This document shows, in pieces, positions 52,593 to 59,902 of a stretch of 64,000 nt of DNA (its first letter is position 1; every line of letters starts with the position of its first letter). Source of the DNA: Marivita sp051251565 (lineage in GTDB: Bacteria; Pseudomonadota; Alphaproteobacteria; Rhodobacterales; Rhodobacteraceae); assembly GCF_051251565.1 (NCBI RefSeq), contig NZ_JBPOFB010000002.1:186001-250000 (forward strand), read 5' to 3'. Position numbers and translations under genes: made by a program. Below the pieces are notes generated by a model that saw only the letters and a list, made by a program, of their open reading frames with translations, was not told the origin of the DNA and made no database searches.

Positions 52593-52877
52593 ATGAAACA
52601 CATCTTCGCCCTTCTGATCCTCGCCGCGCTCAGCTGGCCCGCCGCCGCACAGGCCGCGTGCTACGCTGATTATAAGGCAAAACAGGATGCGCCCTTGCGC
52701 CTGCATTACGGGGTTGCCGAAATTTCGGGGCCCTGCACGTCTGCATCCGCCACCCAACAATTGCAGTCCCGGCTTGCGCAAGCGGGGTGGACGCTGCTCA
52801 ATGTGGTGTCGGTGTTTGATGAAAACGGGCTTGCCGAAAGGAAAGACAGTGCCGGACCTCATTACCTCCGCTACTGA
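52593..52877 (+). CDS. Small secreted protein of unknown function
   Basis: This 94-residue protein has a signal peptide (MKHIFALLILAALSWPAAAQ) and a mature part with two cysteines (ACYADYKAKQ, SGPCTSASAT). The conserved-looking LRLHYGVAEISGPC and GWTLLNVVSVFDENGL suggest a compact fold. Its 3' end overlaps the start of the membrane-bound regulator gene by 29 bases, so both are on one message. Function unknown. Confidence 0.75.
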   Translation: MKHIFALLILAALSWPAAAQAACYADYKAKQDAPLRLHYGVAEISGPCTSASATQQLQSRLAQAGWTLLNVVSVFDENGLAERKDSAGPHYLRY

Positions 52878-53553
52878 CGCGCGCCGATCCGGCACCCGCA
52901 TCGTGGTGATCGGCATCAGCGTGATTGTGGCCCTTCTGCTGTTGGCAGGCGTTTTTCTTGTCCTGACCTTGCCGGATGCCAACGCTTTTGATGCCCGGGT
53001 TGAGCAAATCTTTGTGGAAAACGACGATCTGACCTCGCAGGCTGAGGTCAAGCTGCTTGAAATTCTTGCCCAGTCCGGCACCGCTTTTTCCGACACATTG
53101 GCGGGGTATCGCACCACGATCTTTGTTCTTCTGATTTTTGCCACCGCGATGCTGGTCGCAGCCTTGGTGTTTCTTGTGATGCTTGTGTTGCTCAATCGGC
53201 GCATGGCCCAGATCGAACGCTCGGGCATTCAGGTCAATTCCCTGATCGTCAGCCGCGAGGAAAACACCGTTTATCTTAATACGATGGGGTTCAAGCTCAC
53301 CGATGCGATGATCGAAACCATCTCGATTCTCGCCGAGGCGCGGCTTGACGACGAACTTCTGTCTGGTGCCCAGATCGAAGCGATCATTTCCGGCCGCTCC
53401 GAAGTGGATTGCGACGAGGCCGCAGGGGCCACCCGGATCAAACGCTTGCGAGATGGGTTGGGCAACCAGTTGGTGAGCGAACTTTTGATCAAGAACATCG
53501 CCCGGCGGGGCTACATGCTTGCCATCGACAAGGATGTTATCGAGGTGCTGTAA
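52849..53553 (+). CDS. Membrane-bound winged-helix transcriptional regulator
   Basis: This 234-residue protein has two membrane helices (about residues 17-40 and 84-110) enclosing a short periplasmic part of about 43 residues, then a cytoplasmic C-terminal domain (125-234) with an OmpR-type winged helix: GATRIKRLRDGLGNQLVSEL and IKNIARRGYMLAI match the recognition helix and wing. Unlike ToxR or CadC, the DNA-binding part is C-terminal. The GTG start at 52849 follows AAAGGAAAG; longer frames are not supported. It overlaps the upstream small secreted gene, which may be its ligand or partner. Target genes unknown. Confidence 0.78.
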   Translation: MPDLITSATDARRSGTRIVVIGISVIVALLLLAGVFLVLTLPDANAFDARVEQIFVENDDLTSQAEVKLLEILAQSGTAFSDTLAGYRTTIFVLLIFATAMLVAALVFLVMLVLLNRRMAQIERSGIQVNSLIVSREENTVYLNTMGFKLTDAMIETISILAEARLDDELLSGAQIEAIISGRSEVDCDEAAGATRIKRLRDGLGNQLVSELLIKNIARRGYMLAIDKDVIEVL

Positions 53554-53608
53554 AGAGGAACGACGTTGCGGCGTTGCAGACCACATGCCTGCGAAAGACA
53601 CGCATCAA

Positions 53609-54388
53609 TCAGGTATAGACCAGCCGTTCGGCAATCTTGTCGTGCAACACGTGCGACGCGCCCAAAACACCCGCTGTCTGTGGAACCTTGTTGTTGAATT
53701 GCAAAGCTGCGCCATGCCGATCCGTCACAAGAGCCCCGGCCTCTGACAAGATCAGCGCCCCGGCGGCGATGTCCCATTCCCAGCTCGGACGCAGCGTCAA
53801 CATCGCATCATAACGCCCTTGTGCCACCAGACACAAACGATAGGCGAGCGAGGGACGATGCGACCGGGCAAAGGCCGGCACGGTGTCACGCCAATGAATC
53901 GGGTCCATGTTCGGCTTTGTGGCCAGAACCCGAGCATCATCAATTTCCAATATATCAGAAACACGTAACGGTTCCCCGTTGCAAAACGCACCCTGCGTGA
54001 TGTCAGCGGAATACAGCAAATCCATTTCTGGAAGGTAAACGACCCCCTTTGTCACGACCCCATTCTCAACCACCGCAAGCGAATGCGCCCAGGTGGTTTC
54101 CCCGTTGATAAAGCTGCGGGTGCCGTCGATCGGATCGACGATGAATACCCGCTCCAGATCAAGCCGCGCTGCGGTGTCTTCGGTCTCTTCGCTGAGCCAG
54201 CCATAGCTCGGGCGCGCAGCAGTCAGGCCTTCGCGTAGTGCCTGATCCACCGCATAATCTGCTTGTGTTACTGGCCCTGCGTCATCCGGTTTATGGTCGA
54301 CATCCAGACCTTTCGCCTTGTGATGCAACGCTATTTTCCCTGCCTGTCTCGCGGCGTCGATCAGCAGGTCAAGATCACTCTCCGGCAA
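53609..54388 (-). CDS. Inositol monophosphatase-family phosphatase
   Basis: This 259-residue Mg-dependent phosphatase has GWLSEETEDTAARLD, VDPIDGTRSFINGETTWAHS and a C-terminal SWEWDIAAGALILSEAGA, the three metal-binding motifs of the family. It is a paralogue of the cysQ gene at 25323; the DPIDGTRSF motif fits broad IMPase/histidinol-phosphatase-like members. Substrate unknown. It overlaps pmbA by 14 bases. Confidence 0.88.
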   Translation of the reverse strand: MPESDLDLLIDAARQAGKIALHHKAKGLDVDHKPDDAGPVTQADYAVDQALREGLTAARPSYGWLSEETEDTAARLDLERVFIVDPIDGTRSFINGETTWAHSLAVVENGVVTKGVVYLPEMDLLYSADITQGAFCNGEPLRVSDILEIDDARVLATKPNMDPIHWRDTVPAFARSHRPSLAYRLCLVAQGRYDAMLTLRPSWEWDIAAGALILSEAGALVTDRHGAALQFNNKVPQTAGVLGASHVLHDKIAERLVYT

Positions 54389-55721
54389 GCGTCAGCCCCT
54401 CAACCAAAAGCGAGGGCACAACCCGGCTCAACCAAGGGCGCGCATCATTTGCAGGCGTGATTTGTTTCAGCATTTCTATGAGATTGCCGGCAATTGTCAC
54501 GCCGCTGACCGGGTAGGCGATTTCGCCATTCTCGACCCAGAAACCGGCCGCGCCGCGCGAATAGTCGCCTGTGTTGGGGTTGATCGTCGACCCGATCATC
54601 GATGTCACGACAAGCCCCGTTCCCATCTGTGTGATCAGTCCTGCGCGGTCCGTATCCCCTTGCGTCATGTGAACATTCGACACGCTGGGGGATGGTCCAC
54701 CCGTGGTACCGCGCGATGCGTTGCCGGTGGCGGACAGCCCAAGCTGGCGGGCCGTCGCAAGATCGAGCGTCCAGCCGGTCAGCACCCCGTCCTTTACGAT
54801 ATCCCGCGCCTGCGTGGCCAAGCCTTCGGCATCAAAGGGGCGCGATCCACCAACCCGCACGCGATGTGGGTCTTCGGTCAGGTTCAGACCCTTTGGAAGA
54901 ACCTCTTTACCTAATAAATCCAAAGCCCAAGATGACCGCCGCGCAATCGCAGTGCCGTTAATGGCCATCAACAGATGCCCAATCAGTGAGGATGAAATCC
55001 GTTCATCGAACAGCACCGGATAGGCCCCGGTCTTGGGCTTGCGCGGGTTCATCCGCTCAAGTGTCCGATCCGCTGCGGTCCTTCCGATATCCGAGGCAGA
55101 CCGCAGATCGCTTTGGAAAATACGCTGATCGCCGTCGTAGTCCCGCTCCATCCCAGTGCCTGTTCCGGCAATGGCGACACACGATACAGACCGTGATGTG
55201 CGTTGATATCCTCCGGAAAATCCGTTGGTGGCCGCCAGATGAATCGCCTGCGATCCGTAGCCTGCTGACGATGCCGACACCTGCGTGATGCCGTCCACCG
55301 CCAACGCAGCACCTTCGGCATCGCGGGCGTCTTGTTCAAGCTCGGCCGGTGACGGCTCGGGCGTGGGATCATACGTCTGGAGCCAGTCCGCCGCGCGATT
55401 GGTCGCCAATTGCGCCGGATCCGCTAGACCGGCATAGGGGTCTTCGGGGGCCTCACGCGCCATCGCTACGGCACGCTCAGCCATCATGGCAAGACTGTCG
55501 GCGCGCACGTCGGACGACGATACGTTCGCAACCCGCTGCCCGACAAAGACGCGCAGTCCAATATCGGTTGATTCCGACCGTTCGGCCTGTTCCAGCACAC
55601 CGTTGCGCACGTCGATAGAAAGCGAACTGCCCGTGACGGCAAGAACGTCTGCGGCATCGGCTCCGGCGTCCTTGGCGCGCTGCAACAGGCTTTGCGTCAG
55701 GTCATCTAGCGTGGGTGTCAT
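54375..55721 (-). CDS. pmbA: TldD/PmbA-family metalloprotease component (TldE)
   Basis: This 448-residue protein belongs to the TldD/TldE family, which forms a heterodimer that cleaves peptides such as microcin B17 leader and CcdA. The N-terminal GSSLSIDVRNGVLEQAERSE and IGLRVFVGQRVANVSSSD, and the C-terminal SVSNVHMTQGD and GLVVTSMIGSTINPNTGDYS followed by GAAGFWVENGEI, are diagnostic of TldE (PmbA). TldE lacks the zinc ligands; the catalytic TldD partner is not in this window. It is cotranscribed with the phosphatase. Confidence 0.93.
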   Translation of the reverse strand: MTPTLDDLTQSLLQRAKDAGADAADVLAVTGSSLSIDVRNGVLEQAERSESTDIGLRVFVGQRVANVSSSDVRADSLAMMAERAVAMAREAPEDPYAGLADPAQLATNRAADWLQTYDPTPEPSPAELEQDARDAEGAALAVDGITQVSASSAGYGSQAIHLAATNGFSGGYQRTSRSVSCVAIAGTGTGMERDYDGDQRIFQSDLRSASDIGRTAADRTLERMNPRKPKTGAYPVLFDERISSSLIGHLLMAINGTAIARRSSWALDLLGKEVLPKGLNLTEDPHRVRVGGSRPFDAEGLATQARDIVKDGVLTGWTLDLATARQLGLSATGNASRGTTGGPSPSVSNVHMTQGDTDRAGLITQMGTGLVVTSMIGSTINPNTGDYSRGAAGFWVENGEIAYPVSGVTIAGNLIEMLKQITPANDARPWLSRVVPSLLVEGLTLAGE

Positions 55722-55784
55722 GGGGCCTCCGGTGCCGTGCTTCGTGCCGCAGAGAGGTAGAGCGGCAAGGCACCTACCGCAACC

Positions 55785-56558
55785 CTACTCGCGATCCAGC
55801 GGGGCAACCACGCCGACAATCGGCCCCAGCCAGCGCCCGAAATCCGACCGGTTCAGCTGTGGCGCGTGCAGGCGTGACACGCTGCCATCAAAAAACAGCG
55901 CTTGCGGCAGATTGAGGTCGTCGCGGAAGATACGCCCGAATTCATGGAACGTTACCGGTTGGTCCGAGATCACGAAGACCACACGCGTGCCATCCTCGGA
56001 TGTGCCAACGCCATTGCGGATATACCTCGATGTTCCGTTCTCCAGGAACCTCGGGTGCAGCTCACCGTCGATCACCAGCATCGGGCCGGATTGCGTCGCA
56101 TGGCGACAATCGGGGCGCGCGGTGTCATACCTCAGCGTTTCGATCACATCAGCGCGGCCGTCACGGATGCAGAACACTCCGTTCGGCAACAGACCGAAAT
56201 TGCCCGGACCGGCGTTTGGAATGACGCGCATGATCTCTTGGCCGTCTTCGATATAGTGCCCAACCGGGGCGCGATCAGCATGATACATTCCGCCGTTCAT
56301 TGCGAAACTCAGCGTTCGGCCCTCTGCCGCCAACATGGCTTCGATCGTTGAGAATTGACCGAACTTGTCGCCCGAAGGGGCATCAAGAAAGAGGCGCAGG
56401 TCATGGGCGCGCGGATCCACGTCGCAAGCGGTATAGCGCAGCCCGTCAAAGGTCCGTTCCGTACATGCCACGTCTGCCTGCGCCGCGCTTCCCAAGCCAA
56501 CCACCAGCCCCAATGCGGCCAGCGTGATCCTAGCTGTCGAGGTCACGGCGAACATCAT
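55785..56558 (-). CDS. Phosphodiester glycosidase family protein (NAGPA/DUF2233)
   Basis: This protein of about 257 residues has a signal peptide (to about AQADVACTE) and a phosphodiester glycosidase domain: LSFAMNGGMYHADRAPVG near residue 85, NFGLLPNGVFCI, TQSGPMLVIDGELHPRF and LNLPQALFFDGSVSRLHAP. The Asn-Gly-Gly and Asp-Gly residues are typical of the NAGPA fold, which removes sugars from phosphodiesters, for example on the cell surface. The ATG at 56558 overlaps the end of rbfA; ATG 56555 is an equal choice. Substrate not known. Confidence 0.87.
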   Translation of the reverse strand: MMFAVTSTARITLAALGLVVGLGSAAQADVACTERTFDGLRYTACDVDPRAHDLRLFLDAPSGDKFGQFSTIEAMLAAEGRTLSFAMNGGMYHADRAPVGHYIEDGQEIMRVIPNAGPGNFGLLPNGVFCIRDGRADVIETLRYDTARPDCRHATQSGPMLVIDGELHPRFLENGTSRYIRNGVGTSEDGTRVVFVISDQPVTFHEFGRIFRDDLNLPQALFFDGSVSRLHAPQLNRSDFGRWLGPIVGVVAPLDRE

Positions 56559-56925
56559 CCTGTTCGAACATGCGGCGTGTGTCGTCCATTCGGTCGAACG
56601 TGTCGTCCAGCCGAAACCGAAGTTCGGGTGAAAACTTAAGGGTGAGGTTTTTCGATACCAACCTGCGCAATTCGCCCCGATTTCGGTTGAGCAGTTCAAG
56701 GATATCGTCCTGCCCCTTACCGCCAAGCGGGATTACAAACGCGGTTGCCATGCGCAGGTCGGGGGTTGTGCGCACTTCGCCGACTGTGATGGAATATCGG
56801 TTCAGATCGGGATCGTGAATTTCCCCACGCGCCAGCACTTCGGCCAACGTCCGTCGGATCAATTCCCCCACACGCAGCTGCCGCTGGCTGGGTCCGTCAA
56901 AGCTTTGGGATCGGTTTTTTGCCAT
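56530..56925 (-). CDS. rbfA: 30S ribosome-binding factor RbfA
   Basis: This 131-residue KH-like protein helps 16S rRNA maturation and cold adaptation. Typical segments: RQLRVGELIRRTLAEVLARG, SITVGEVRTTPDLRMATAFV, LKFSPELRFRLDDTFDRM. The ORF extends to 57303 but the ATG at 56925 begins the family sequence. It is divergent from dapB. It is not next to infB, unlike in many bacteria. Confidence 0.94.
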   Translation of the reverse strand: MAKNRSQSFDGPSQRQLRVGELIRRTLAEVLARGEIHDPDLNRYSITVGEVRTTPDLRMATAFVIPLGGKGQDDILELLNRNRGELRRLVSKNLTLKFSPELRFRLDDTFDRMDDTRRMFEQDDVRRDLDS

Positions 56926-57009
56926 GATCGGCACATAAGACGTCTGGCGACCTTTGCCAAGCCAGAGGTCACCAGCTATTGAAGCGAAAATCCACCTGCG
57001 GAGAGTATC

Positions 57010-57828
57010 ATGAGCGAAGAGATCGGTGTCGTCGTCACGGGTGTGTCCGGGCGGATGGGGCAAATGCTGGTGACTGAAATCGCCAAGCACCCCCGGATGC
57101 ATCTGGCTGGGGCGGTTGAGCGCGTGGGCCATGACTGGGTGGGAAAGGATGTGGGCACCGCGATGGGTGGGGCGGCGAATGGTGTGATTGTCTCTGACGA
57201 TCCGCTGGACTGCTTTGCCCGTGCGCAGGCGGTGATCGACTTTACCGCGCCTGCGGCCACGGTTGCCTTTGCAGAGCTGGCGGCGCAGGCGCGTGCCGTG
57301 CATGTGATTGGAACCACGGGGCTTTCAGAGGACGACCTAACCAGGATCAAGGCTGCCGCGCGGCATGCTGTTGTTGTCCGCGCGGGCAATATGAGCCTTG
57401 GTGTCAACCTGCTGACCGTGCTGACCCGCAAGGTCGCGGCCGCATTGGATGCGGACTACGATATCGAAGTGATCGAATATCATCACAACAAGAAGGTCGA
57501 TGCGCCTTCTGGCACCGCTCTTATGCTGGGCGAGGCGGCTGCTGAAGGGCGCGGCGTCGATCTGCGCGATGTGTCCGACCGCGGTCGTGACGGTATCACT
57601 GGCGCGCGCATGCGGGGCGATATCGGCTTTGTGGCCATTCGGGGTGGCGACATTGTCGGCGAACATGACGTGCTGTTCGCGGCCGAGGGCGAACGCATTA
57701 CGTTGCGCCACGTGGCCAGTGACCGCGCGGTGTTTGCCCGTGGCGCGCTCAAGGCGGCGTTATGGGGGCAGGACAAGGCTCCGGGGGAATACGACATGCT
57801 GGATGTTCTGGGCCTGTCAGGCGACTAA
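57010..57828 (+). CDS. dapB: 4-hydroxy-tetrahydrodipicolinate reductase
   Basis: This 272-residue NAD(P)H-dependent enzyme makes tetrahydrodipicolinate for lysine and peptidoglycan. The nucleotide-binding loop VVTGVSGRMGQMLVTEI is at residues 8-24, the conserved VIEYHHNKKVDAPSGTAL (catalytic His and Lys) near 155, and IGFVAIRGGDIVGEHDVLF near 210. GGAGAG precedes the ATG. Confidence 0.96.
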   Translation: MSEEIGVVVTGVSGRMGQMLVTEIAKHPRMHLAGAVERVGHDWVGKDVGTAMGGAANGVIVSDDPLDCFARAQAVIDFTAPAATVAFAELAAQARAVHVIGTTGLSEDDLTRIKAAARHAVVVRAGNMSLGVNLLTVLTRKVAAALDADYDIEVIEYHHNKKVDAPSGTALMLGEAAAEGRGVDLRDVSDRGRDGITGARMRGDIGFVAIRGGDIVGEHDVLFAAEGERITLRHVASDRAVFARGALKAALWGQDKAPGEYDMLDVLGLSGD

Positions 57829-57912
57829 GATTCGGCCTGCGTGACGGACCATTTTGATCCAAACGCATCTCTCCTGCGTAATACTGGGTAAGATTTGTAC
57901 GGAGGCCCATTT

Positions 57913-58272
57913 ATGACCCGCGATGCGTTTATAGCCGCCCTTTTCATGGCTTTTGTTTTGCCGAGCATGGCCGTAGCCGAACTCAAGCGCATCGAAAGCA
58001 AGTCGGAATTTGTCCAGCTTATCCAAGGCAAAACCTTGTCCAGACCTTTGGTGCGCCTGCAGGTTAACCCGGATGGTCAGATTTCGGGGCGTGGGGCCAC
58101 GTGGGACATCACCGGGTCATGGTCGTGGCAGAACGGTTTTTTTTGCCGAGAGCTGAATTGGGGCGGGGATGACATGGGTTACAATTGCCAAGAAGTGCGC
58201 GCCGACGGCACAGCGATGCGGTTTACCGCCGATCAGGGTGCAGGCGAATTCGCGGATTTCCGCCTGCGCTGA
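57913..58272 (+). CDS. Small secreted protein of unknown function
   Basis: This 119-residue protein has a signal peptide (MTRDAFIAALFMAFVLPSMA) and a mature domain rich in tryptophan and glycine (GRGATWDITGSWSWQNGFFC, LNWGGDDMGYNCQEV, with two cysteines). GGAGG precedes the ATG at 57913. It follows dapB by 84 bases. Related genes beside dapB in roseobacters can carry misleading dapB-like names; no enzymatic motif is visible. Confidence 0.75.
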   Translation: MTRDAFIAALFMAFVLPSMAVAELKRIESKSEFVQLIQGKTLSRPLVRLQVNPDGQISGRGATWDITGSWSWQNGFFCRELNWGGDDMGYNCQEVRADGTAMRFTADQGAGEFADFRLR

Positions 58273-58274
58273 TC

Positions 58275-58457
58275 TCAAAAGTCGATAGCCAGGCCGCCTT
58301 TTTCCCAATCACCGTAACGCACAGGTTCCGGCCCGTCTCGTCCACCCAATTCCTTGGGCAAGGGCGCTTCGGATTGGGCGTTGCGGCGACGTTCTTCGGC
58401 TTCGGCCAAGGCGCGCTGGGCAGCAGGGGGCAGGTCTTTGAGAGTGTCAGATGTCAT
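58275..58457 (-). CDS. DUF1674 protein (succinate dehydrogenase assembly factor 4-like)
   Basis: This 60-residue protein ends with GGRDGPEPVRYGDWEKGGLA, the family hallmark, with only IDF after it. Mitochondrial SdhAF4 homologues bind the flavinylated SdhA subunit. GGAAG lies before the ATG at 58457; the longer frame is unsupported. It is convergent with the secreted protein gene and divergent from rsmB. Confidence 0.85.
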   Translation of the reverse strand: MTSDTLKDLPPAAQRALAEAEERRRNAQSEAPLPKELGGRDGPEPVRYGDWEKGGLAIDF

Positions 58458-58536
58458 CACGGTCTTCCATATCGCCTGCCTTTGATATACGCGCCATCCG
58501 GTCCGGGACAACCCCGGCCCATCACAGGACAGCCTC

Positions 58537-59817
58537 TTGCACGCACCCGCATCGCCCCGCCTTGTCGCCCTTGATGGGCTGAGCCAGATCATCGGCGAAG
58601 GCCGCATGATGTCGGATGTCATCAGCGACCCAGTGTGGCAAGATCTCACAGCTCCCGAACGTGCTGCGGCACAACGGCTTGTCACCGAAACGCTGCGCTA
58701 TCTGGGGCGGGCCGATCACTTGCTGGCCCCTAATCTGCAACGCCAGCCGCCGTTGCGGGTGATGAACCTGTTACGCATGGCCACGGTCGAACTGATGACC
58801 GGGGGGGCTGCGCATGGCGTGGTCAACGAGGCTGTGAAACTCGCCGGGCGCAACAAAAAGACCGCACCGATGAAGGGACTGGTCAACGCCGTTCTGCGCA
58901 AGATCACCGCGATTGAGCCAGAGGCGTGGGACAAAGCTCCCGACACGATGCTGCCGAAATGGCTGCGCCCAAAGCTTGCAAAAGCCTGGAGCAAGCCTGT
59001 TGTGGCCCAGATTGAACGCGCGCATGCCGTGCCGCCGCCGGTGGACCTTTCCGTCAAATCCGACGCTGCTGGCTGGGCGGACAAACTGGGCGGCACGCTT
59101 CTGCCCACGGGCTCCATCCGTCTGACTGCACGCGGCCAACTGTCGGCGTTGCCGGGGTTCGACACGGGTGACTGGTGGGTGCAGGACGCGGCTGCGGCCT
59201 TGCCCGTGCAATTGCTCGGGGATGTGACGAGTAAGAGGGTGCTTGATATTTGCGCCGCCCCGGGTGGCAAGACAATGCAATTGGCAGCCGGTGGGGCAGA
59301 TGTGACCGCGCTCGATATCTCTGGCCCCCGCATGGCGCGAATGACCGAAAATCTGACCCGCACCAAGCTAACGGCCAAGACCGTCATCGGCGATGCGCTG
59401 ACCTATGAGGATGGCCTGTTCGATGCGATCCTGCTGGATGCGCCATGCTCGGCCACTGGCACGATCCGGCGGCATCCCGACCTGCCCTATGTCAAAACAC
59501 AAACCGGGATCGACGATCTTGTGGCGCTTCAACGTGCCTTGCTGGCCCGATCTCTTGAGCACCTCCAGCCGGATGGCATGCTGATCTATTGCACCTGTAG
59601 CCTGTTGCGCGAAGAGGGCGAGGACCAGATCAAGTGGCTGCTGTCGCAGCGTGACGATATTGAGGTTCTGCCGCCCGTGGCCACCGGGCTTGAGCCTGAT
59701 TGGATCAGCCCGTCAGGCGGGGTGCGGCTGCGCCCGGACTATTGGGCCGACGCAGGTGGGATGGACGGGTTTTACATGTCCGTGCTGCGCCGCAAAGGCA
59801 AAGCCTTGCCTGCGTGA
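58537..59817 (+). CDS. rsmB: 16S rRNA (cytosine-C5)-methyltransferase RsmB
   Basis: This 426-residue enzyme methylates C967 of 16S rRNA. The N-terminal NusB-like RNA-binding part (1-135) is followed by a Rossmann SAM domain: VLDICAAPGGKTMQLAAGGA near residue 235 (SAM loop), LLDAPCSATGTIRRHPDL near 305 (motif IV Cys) and LIYCTCSLLREEGEDQIKW near 350 (motif VI catalytic Cys). The start is TTG at 58537, 6-7 bases after AGGACAG. It is divergent from the DUF1674 gene. Confidence 0.92.
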   Translation: MHAPASPRLVALDGLSQIIGEGRMMSDVISDPVWQDLTAPERAAAQRLVTETLRYLGRADHLLAPNLQRQPPLRVMNLLRMATVELMTGGAAHGVVNEAVKLAGRNKKTAPMKGLVNAVLRKITAIEPEAWDKAPDTMLPKWLRPKLAKAWSKPVVAQIERAHAVPPPVDLSVKSDAAGWADKLGGTLLPTGSIRLTARGQLSALPGFDTGDWWVQDAAAALPVQLLGDVTSKRVLDICAAPGGKTMQLAAGGADVTALDISGPRMARMTENLTRTKLTAKTVIGDALTYEDGLFDAILLDAPCSATGTIRRHPDLPYVKTQTGIDDLVALQRALLARSLEHLQPDGMLIYCTCSLLREEGEDQIKWLLSQRDDIEVLPPVATGLEPDWISPSGGVRLRPDYWADAGGMDGFYMSVLRRKGKALPA

Positions 59818-59871
59818 GAATTGCACCGTGACTTGGTGTGCCCACGTGGGTATGATGCACCCATAAGAACG

Positions 59872-59887
59872 CTTGCGTGAACGCAAG
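59872..59887. promoter_or_regulatory. Palindrome CTTGCGT-GA-ACGCAAG before heparinase gene
   Basis: Seven-base perfect arms around GA, 16 bases before the ATG at 59903, and 22 bases after CCCACGTGGG (59841-59850), a second perfect palindrome. Both could be operators. Confidence 0.35.
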
Positions 59888-59902
59888 GCTGAGGCAGAGC
59901 TG

